Part shown: one piece after another, positions 6,405 to 10,389 of the stretch
Position numbering within the stretch: the stretch's first letter is position 1
Layout: each line of letters starts with the position of its first letter
Source of the DNA: Candidatus Bipolaricaulota bacterium
GTDB taxonomy: Bacteria; Bipolaricaulota; Bipolaricaulia; Bipolaricaulales; Bipolaricaulaceae
DNA: 10,389 nt
Assembly (NCBI GenBank): GCA_025060555.1
Contig: JANXBC010000038.1
Coordinates: 1 to 10,389, forward strand
Reading direction: 5' to 3'
The notes under the pieces: generated by a model
What the model saw: the letters and a program-made list of their open reading frames with translations, nothing else
Database searches by the model: none
Told to the model about the DNA's origin: nothing
Translations under genes and position numbers: made by a program

Positions 6405-6850
6405 GCCTCTTCCAATGCCAACAGCTTCTCCTTCCAGGCTAGCCCTGGGCCGAATCCTCCTAGGCTACGCTTTCCTACAACACGATGGCAAGGAACGATT
6501 ATGGGCACAGGGTTATGTGCCATGGCCTGGCCCACGGCACGAAAAGCCTTGGGGTTCCCCACCCGTCTCGCTAATTCCCCGTAGGTTAGGGTTTCCCCAT
6601 AAGGTATGCGCGAAAGTTCCTTCCAGACCTTGTGGAAAAATTGTGGTCCCTCGAGCTTTATGGGCACAGTAAAAAATGCTCTTGCGCCAGAGAAATACTC
6701 GTCAAGCTCCACCGATAACCGCCAAAGCAATGGAGACTGGATAAGCTGGCCCTGGAAGGGAGGATCTGGAAACCGGAGCTCCACAATGCTTGGGCCTTCC
6801 CAGCGGGCGTAAAACGTGCCCCAGACCGTTGGCACCTTTCCCCAAGGCAT
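6377..6850 (-). CDS. ogt: Methylated-DNA-[protein]-cysteine S-methyltransferase
   Basis: The 157-residue protein has the short form of the family without an Ada regulatory domain. It transfers alkyl groups from O6-alkylguanine (and O4-alkylthymine) in DNA to its own cysteine in a suicide reaction. The C-terminal DNA-binding/active domain shows VWKELSRIPYGETLTYGELA (75-94), the conserved RAVGQAM with the Arg finger 104, NPVPIIVPCHRVV with acceptor Cys 121, and GGFGPGLAWKEKLLALE (131-147, family GGxxxGLxxKxxLLxxE). The N-terminal domain (1-65) is divergent, as usual. The ATG at 6850 has no Shine-Dalgarno, and a -10-like TATGCT ends five bases before it, suggesting a leaderless message. It diverges from the 443-residue gene by 42 bases and runs into lptB with a 28-base overlap. 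The gene stands alone on its strand. Confidence 0.95.
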   Translation of the reverse strand: MPWGKVPTVWGTFYARWEGPSIVELRFPDPPFQGQLIQSPLLWRLSVELDEYFSGARAFFTVPIKLEGPQFFHKVWKELSRIPYGETLTYGELARRVGNPKAFRAVGQAMAHNPVPIIVPCHRVVGKRSLGGFGPGLAWKEKLLALEEAHKEKFSPR

Positions 6851-6855
6851 ACGGG

Positions 6856-6861
6856 AGCATA
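6856..6861 (-). promoter_or_regulatory. Putative -10 box of ogt (leaderless geometry)
   Basis: TATGCT on the minus strand, five bases before the ogt ATG, fits TANNNT. No recognisable -35 or Shine-Dalgarno is present. If used, transcription would begin at or next to the start codon. Confidence 0.4.
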
Positions 6862-6879
6862 AGGCCTGGGCGGAGTGGG

Positions 6880-6885
6880 TACAAT
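6880..6885 (+). promoter_or_regulatory. Putative -10 box of the 443-residue gene (leaderless geometry)
   Basis: TACAAT on the plus strand lies seven bases before the GTG at 6893. There is no Shine-Dalgarno before that GTG and no convincing -35; the place for one overlaps the ogt -10 box on the other strand. The same hexamer and the same seven-base gap occur before TTG 3525 in pyrG. Confidence 0.45.
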
Positions 6886-6892
6886 CCCCGCT

Positions 6893-8224
6893 GTGCGTGC
6901 GCTGACCCTTGGTTGGGATCTGGAGGGCGGAGAGCTGACACGTGCCGAGTTGCCCACTGCGGATTCTCTCGCAAGCTTTGACGTCGTCCTCATTGATCCC
7001 CTACCGCTTCCTGCCCTTTGGCAGCCGTATGCGGAGCTTTCTCCCGACGGTACCCAGCGACTTTATCCTGGTCGTGATCTTGGTTTTTCTCGCGCGCTGG
7101 AAAACCTTTTTGGTTTGCGCCAGCGTGAGCTGGAGGACTTGCTTCTTCGGGCTGGTGGGATTTTGGTAGTGCGCGTGCGGGCTGCCGCGGAGGGGGTGAT
7201 CATCGATGGTACTCCCCCCCGGCGCCTGGATAACTACGGTTTCCTTCCCAAAGCCTCTTTGGTCTCCGGCCCTCACCATTTGGCCATCCCTAACGGACTG
7301 CGGTTCCTGCCCCGCCGCGGACAGGATGTGTACATTGCTGACCCTCTGCATCCCCTGGCCCCTTACATCCAGCGCTTCTCTTCCTCTGGATACGAGGCGG
7401 TGCTGATCGCTGCATTAGGAGCGCCTCTTTCCGCGTTCGGCCGGGTTTTGGCGCAAAATCGCGTCGGGGACATCCTTGGGTTGGACCTCCCGGTGGGTTT
7501 AGGCCGCATCCTCTTCCTCCCCGCCTTCCCTGGGGCAGATGGTCGCGAGGCTTGGGCGCTCTTGCGCTCCGGCCTTGCGGAACTTCTTTCTCTTCCCTTG
7601 CCCGAAGTTGCACCAGATTGGCTTTCTGACTATCCCTTGCCTGGCGAAGAGGAGCTGCAAAAGCGCCTGAACGAACTAGCGGAGGAGAGGGCCCGGTTGG
7701 CCAAAAAGGAGGAGGAACTCCAGGCAGTCCGCCGGGATTACTTGCGGCTTAAGGCCCTAATTTATCCGCGCGGTAAAGCCGCTTTGGTAGAGGCGGCTAA
7801 GGAGGCGTTTGTCCGCTTGGGTTTCACCGTGCGAGAAGGAAGAACTTCCATGTCCTTTTTCGCCGAAAGCGAGGAAGGAAGTTTTTATGTGCATGTTGCA
7901 TTTTCACCGTTTTCCCCGGTGGGCCCAGAGGAGCATCGCGCCCTCCTCCTTGCGCTTGACAAGCTTCGCAATGAGGAACGCGAGGATGTGAAAGGTCTTC
8001 TTCTTTGCCTCTCTCAACCTGAATTAGATCCCAGGCGCCGCGGCCCCCCGTGGGAAGAAGCCGTGGAACGAGCCAGCCGCGATCATCATTTGGTGTTGGT
8101 CTCTGCGGCTGATCTCTTTCGCGCTGTAGTCGAGGTATTGTCCGGCAAAGATCCGAAGTCGGTCAGAAAAATGCTTGGGGAAACGGAGGGGCCTTGGAGG
8201 CCACGGTTTGGAAGCTTGGGCTAG
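6893..8224 (+). CDS. Coiled-coil protein with degenerate PD-(D/E)XK nuclease-like C-terminal domain
   Basis: I cannot name this 443-residue protein. The N-terminal half (about 1-235) is alpha/beta-like, with strands FDVVLIDPLPL and AGGILVVRVRAA. A charged helix at about 252-286 (EEELQKRLNELAEERARLAK and onward) is a likely coiled coil. The C-terminal ~130 residues (about 287-419) follow the layout of restriction-endonuclease-like domains: a helix with LVEAAKEAFVRLGF, a beta region, RALLLALDKL, then DVKGLLLCLSQPELDP and a final VLVSAADLFRAVVEVL. At the place where such domains carry D...(E)XK, this protein has SFYVHVAFSP (about 330-339), with neither the acid nor the lysine. It is therefore probably catalytically dead, binding rather than cutting nucleic acid; this is inference. 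No signal peptide or membrane segment is seen. GTG 6893 is chosen for the -10 box upstream; GTG 6875 would add six residues. It overlaps the mraY homologue by 31 bases. Confidence 0.82.
   Translation: MRALTLGWDLEGGELTRAELPTADSLASFDVVLIDPLPLPALWQPYAELSPDGTQRLYPGRDLGFSRALENLFGLRQRELEDLLLRAGGILVVRVRAAAEGVIIDGTPPRRLDNYGFLPKASLVSGPHHLAIPNGLRFLPRRGQDVYIADPLHPLAPYIQRFSSSGYEAVLIAALGAPLSAFGRVLAQNRVGDILGLDLPVGLGRILFLPAFPGADGREAWALLRSGLAELLSLPLPEVAPDWLSDYPLPGEEELQKRLNELAEERARLAKKEEELQAVRRDYLRLKALIYPRGKAALVEAAKEAFVRLGFTVREGRTSMSFFAESEEGSFYVHVAFSPFSPVGPEEHRALLLALDKLRNEEREDVKGLLLCLSQPELDPRRRGPPWEEAVERASRDHHLVLVSAADLFRAVVEVLSGKDPKSVRKMLGETEGPWRPRFGSLG
8185..8189 (+). promoter_or_regulatory. Shine-Dalgarno of the mraY homologue
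   Basis: GGAGG lies four bases before the TTG at 8194, inside the upstream coding region. No other ATG, GTG or TTG occurs in frame before the first transmembrane helix, so it settles the start. Confidence 0.6.
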
Positions 8225-9183
8225 TCTTAGGCCTTGCTTCTGCTCCGCTTGCTGCTTGGGCCAGTCCGAAGTTAGCTATCTGGCTTCGTGCCCGCCAACA
8301 TATCCGGCCAGAGGGACCCACTACTCACGGGAAGAAGGCGGGGACCCCCACTATGGGAGGATTGGTCCCCTTAGGTCTTGTTTTCCTCAGCGCTGGGATC
8401 ATCTGGGCTGTGGATGGAATGAGCCGGCCTGACTTCTTCCCCCTTGCTGCCATGGGATTGGGTAGCCTTGTGGGACTAGTCGATGATCTGTGCTCCCAAC
8501 GCGGACGACGGTCCACCGGGTTCTTCCCCCATCAAACGATCTTCGCCCAACTTGTGGCAGCTTTTATTTTGGTCCTCATAACTTTGCCCCATCCCTATAC
8601 CGTCCGCCTGCCCTTCTCTGAGCTTGCCGTTTCCCTTCCCGCTTGGGGATGGGTACCCCTCTTGATTTTGGCATTCCTGGGCACGGTAAACGGAGTGAAC
8701 CTCGCTGATGGTTTGGATGGCCTGGCCACCGGTCTTTTCCTCATTTCTTTGCTTGGTCTCCTTCCCCTCAGCCTGGCTTTCCCGAGGCTCAGCGCTTTAA
8801 GCCTGGTTGCCTTGGGGGCTGGGCTTGGTTTCCTTTGGGCCAACGCTTATCCCGCCGCCGTTTTCTTGGGAAACGTGGGTTCCATGGGATTAGGAGGCTT
8901 CCTCTTTGGCCTGGCGTGGAGTACGGGCGGAGTGCTGTTCCTTCCTTTGACCGGAGGCGTGTTCGTGCTCGAAGCCATTTCTGACATCCTCCAAGTAGGA
9001 AGTTTTAAACTCACCGGAACCAGGTTATTTAAAATGAGCCCATTTCATCATCACTTGGAAGATGTGCCTGTTCCCTGGCCACATCGCTTGAAAAGCCCTA
9101 ATTGGCCGGAGCCGAAAGTGGTGATACGGCTATGGGTCCTCGGCGCAGCTTGTGCCCTCCTTTGTGTCCTCGCAAGCCTCTAG
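8194..9183 (+). CDS. mraY: Phospho-N-acetylmuramoyl-pentapeptide-transferase (MraY) homologue with altered active site
   Basis: A 329-residue polytopic membrane protein with about ten hydrophobic helices. MraY transfers phospho-MurNAc-pentapeptide from UDP to undecaprenyl phosphate, making lipid I on the cytoplasmic face. Family motifs: THGKKAGTPTMGG (44-56), VDDL (96-99), NGVNLADGLDGLATG (166-180), LQVGSFKLTGTRLFKMSPFH (266-285) followed by HHLE, completing the HHH triad 285-287, and WPEPKVVIRLW (304-314), all specific to MraY rather than WecA. Oddities: the loop normally reading GDVGS is GNVGS here (Asn 227, codon AAC at 8872-8874), replacing the Asp known to bind Mg2+; DDYxK is DDLCS, and the QK of the next loop is QT. 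The start is TTG with GGAGG upstream, overlapping the preceding gene by 31 bases. It is outside any visible mur/fts cluster. Whether it is the cell's only MraY cannot be seen. Confidence 0.9.
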   Translation: MEATVWKLGLVLGLASAPLAAWASPKLAIWLRARQHIRPEGPTTHGKKAGTPTMGGLVPLGLVFLSAGIIWAVDGMSRPDFFPLAAMGLGSLVGLVDDLCSQRGRRSTGFFPHQTIFAQLVAAFILVLITLPHPYTVRLPFSELAVSLPAWGWVPLLILAFLGTVNGVNLADGLDGLATGLFLISLLGLLPLSLAFPRLSALSLVALGAGLGFLWANAYPAAVFLGNVGSMGLGGFLFGLAWSTGGVLFLPLTGGVFVLEAISDILQVGSFKLTGTRLFKMSPFHHHLEDVPVPWPHRLKSPNWPEPKVVIRLWVLGAACALLCVLASL

Positions 9184-9265
9184 GACCCAGCTTTTTAGCC
9201 GGAAGCCGGGAAAATTAAAAGATCTTGCGAACCATTACCGCGCTTATCCCACGCACTCCGGAATA

Positions 9266-10285
9266 TCAGGACTCTTTGAGCCGTTTTTTCAGCTCTTGGA
9301 TTGGTCGCACCGGCGTCGGGTCTACCCCGTTGAGGAGAGCTAGGTAAAAGCTAACCCAATCCCCAAAGTACAAAAGCCAAAGCGATTGGGAAAGCGCGTC
9401 CTCTCCCTCTCCCCAGACTTCAAAGGAGGAAAGGCCACGTGCGGCGAGCACTCCCTTCAGGATCTCCACGCGCTTGGCCACGCGGGGATGGTCGAAGGCA
9501 GTGCGGAGGAAGATCACCACCCCTTGGGGGAAGAGCTTGCCCGCGAGCTCATAGCCGACGATCTCGTTGTGGCACAGCTCCGGAAGCTCCATCCAGTACG
9601 CGGGCTGCTTGGCGTTCTCATTGATTTGGGTCTTCCAGCGGTAGGCCACGGGCGCGGTGATGCCCGCGCCGTATACCACCGGGATTTTGCCGCACAGGGC
9701 TTGGGCGAGGGCCTGGGCGGGGTTCTCGTTGTGCTCGGGAAGGCAGGCATCGCGCAGCGGGCGCAGGGCCGCGGGAACCCTGGAGGGGGTCTCCCGCAGG
9801 TACCCAAGGCGCGCAAAGCAGCCCAGGATGGGAAAGAGGAGGAACGCTAGGGCGGCACGGGGCTGGAGGCCGGGGGGCACGGGGACCCACGGGATCTCCT
9901 GCTCCTCGCACAGGGCGGAAAGGGCCCCGCCGGTGGTGAGGGCCACGGCCCGCTTGGTCCGCCGCAGCCCTTCCCGGAAGGCCTGGAGCGTCTCCTCCGT
10001 CTCACCCGAGTAGGAGATCGCGATGAGCAGGGTATCCGCGTTCACCCAAGGGGGAAGCACGTAGTCCCTTACGGTCACAACAGGGACGGTGGCGAAGCGG
10101 GCGAGGAAATCTCCGGCGATGGCGGATCCGCCCATGCCCAGGACCACGACGTTTTTGAAGCCCTGCACCCCGTTGGGGACACGGCAGGAAAGCCCCAAAG
10201 CGCGCTCGATTTGCTCGGGGAAATCTCGCAGGGCCTGAAGCATCCTTCCTTCGTCCAAGGCGAGAAGTTCTTTCCAGCTGGGCAT
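9266..10285 (-). CDS. Bifunctional phosphoglucose/phosphomannose isomerase
   Basis: A 339-residue protein of the PGI/PMI branch of the SIS-domain family, best known from archaea and thermophilic bacteria. It interconverts glucose-6-P or mannose-6-P with fructose-6-P in the cytoplasm. Visible: VLGMGGSAIAGDF (first SIS domain, sugar-phosphate loop, about 48-60), ISYSGETEET (about 90-99, phosphate binding), WKTQINENAKQPA with catalytic-type Glu 223, ELCHNEIVG with His 239 (the same 16-residue separation as Glu203/His219 in the Pyrobaculum enzyme), and a C-terminal FYLALLNGVDPTPVRPIQEL. The ATG at 10285 begins at a normal N-terminus; a TTG two codons earlier is possible. There is no Shine-Dalgarno, but a TAAACT box lies six bases upstream. 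The middle of the gene is clearly more GC-rich than the rest of the window. It converges on the mraY homologue with an 82-base gap. Confidence 0.94.
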   Translation of the reverse strand: MPSWKELLALDEGRMLQALRDFPEQIERALGLSCRVPNGVQGFKNVVVLGMGGSAIAGDFLARFATVPVVTVRDYVLPPWVNADTLLIAISYSGETEETLQAFREGLRRTKRAVALTTGGALSALCEEQEIPWVPVPPGLQPRAALAFLLFPILGCFARLGYLRETPSRVPAALRPLRDACLPEHNENPAQALAQALCGKIPVVYGAGITAPVAYRWKTQINENAKQPAYWMELPELCHNEIVGYELAGKLFPQGVVIFLRTAFDHPRVAKRVEILKGVLAARGLSSFEVWGEGEDALSQSLWLLYFGDWVSFYLALLNGVDPTPVRPIQELKKRLKES

Positions 10286-10291
10286 GCCCAA

Positions 10292-10297
10292 AGTTTA
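10292..10297 (-). promoter_or_regulatory. Putative -10 box of the PGI/PMI gene (leaderless geometry)
   Basis: TAAACT on the minus strand ends six bases before the ATG at 10285 and fits TANNNT. No -35 or Shine-Dalgarno is recognisable. It repeats the arrangement seen before ogt and the 443-residue gene. Confidence 0.35.
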
Positions 10298-10331
10298 CCC
10301 GCTGTGCTTGGGTTCGTACCGCCCCCGCGCC

Positions 10332-10389
10332 CTAAATGCCTAGCCCGGAGAAGGGAAGCTCCGTTGGAGGGAGTTTTTCCGCGAGCTCG
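10332..10389 (-). CDS. Possible C-terminal tail of another minus-strand gene (window edge)
   Basis: One minus-strand frame runs from the window edge to a TAG at 10334-10332 and reads ELAEKLPPTELPFSGLGI, a sequence with ordinary protein composition. If real, it is the last 18 residues of a gene lying 46 bases upstream of the PGI/PMI start. Eighteen codons are too few to recognise a family or exclude chance. Confidence 0.25.
   Translation of the reverse strand, partial: ELAEKLPPTELPFSGLGI

Noticed and set aside
9186..9210. Inverted repeat CCCAGCTT/AAGCCGGG between mraY and PGI/PMI as a terminator
   Set aside because: The stem is imperfect on the plus strand (an A-C mismatch), is followed by A-rich sequence rather than T, and on the minus strand the T run lies before the hairpin.
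9386..9850. Plus-strand open frame (154 codons) opposite PGI/PMI
   Set aside because: An antisense frame kept open by high GC; the minus-strand enzyme is certain.
3507..10320. GGTTCGTAC occurring at about 3507, 5227 and 10311
   Set aside because: Only three copies, one of them inside the lptC-like coding region, with no shared spacing or strand logic; probably chance.
1..10389. Search for CRISPR repeats, tRNA/rRNA genes, IS ends, toxin-antitoxin or phage-defence modules
   Set aside because: Nothing recognisable was seen on either strand by eye; the gene content is housekeeping, apart from the one unknown nuclease-like protein.

Overview
The window looks like the genome of a compact diderm bacterium with about 55-65% GC (hand counts of a few lines). 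LptB and an LptC-like protein imply an outer membrane carrying LPS or a related glycolipid. MraY implies peptidoglycan. Start codons are often GTG or TTG, genes overlap heavily, and an archaeal/thermophile-type bifunctional PGI/PMI is present. This would fit a deep-branching, possibly thermophilic lineage such as Bipolaricaulota (Acetothermia), but the sequence alone does not prove any taxon. No rRNA, tRNA, CRISPR array, IS element or phage gene was seen; this is mostly housekeeping DNA. No stretch above 300 bases lacks a gene.

Layout. At 1-534 (+) lies the C-terminal part of a family-3 glycoside hydrolase, closed by a strong intrinsic terminator (541-580). Positions 580-3438 (-) hold one tightly packed operon, transcribed right to left: secG, oppD/dppD-type ATPase, oppF/dppF-type ATPase, rdgB. 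A 77-bp divergent promoter region separates it from 3516-6404 (+), an overlapping set of pyrG, an lptC-like gene and lptB. At 6377-6850 (-) is ogt (O6-alkylguanine-DNA alkyltransferase), whose 3' end overlaps lptB. A 42-bp divergent region leads to 6893-9183 (+): a 443-residue protein with a coiled coil and a nuclease-like C-terminal domain that has lost its catalytic residues, overlapping a mraY homologue. At 9266-10285 (-) is the PGI/PMI gene, converging on mraY. The last ~60 bases may hold the tail of another minus-strand gene.

How the genes relate. CTP from PyrG feeds lipid and CMP-sugar synthesis, LptB/LptC export the outer-membrane glycolipid, MraY makes lipid I of the wall pathway, and PGI/PMI supplies fructose-6-phosphate and mannose-6-phosphate for envelope sugars. 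SecG is the small translocon subunit. RdgB and Ogt are nucleotide-pool and DNA repair functions. The two peptide-transporter ATPases come without permeases or a binding protein.

Most worth a second look: (1) the MraY homologue has Asn where the family has the metal-binding Asp of the GDVGS motif, plus lost lysines; (2) first genes of transcription units carry TANNNT -10-like boxes only 5-7 bases before the start codon and no Shine-Dalgarno, suggesting leaderless transcripts, whereas internal genes mostly have good Shine-Dalgarno sites; (3) the nuclease-fold protein appears catalytically dead and is coupled to mraY. I did not find a clearly new multi-gene system.
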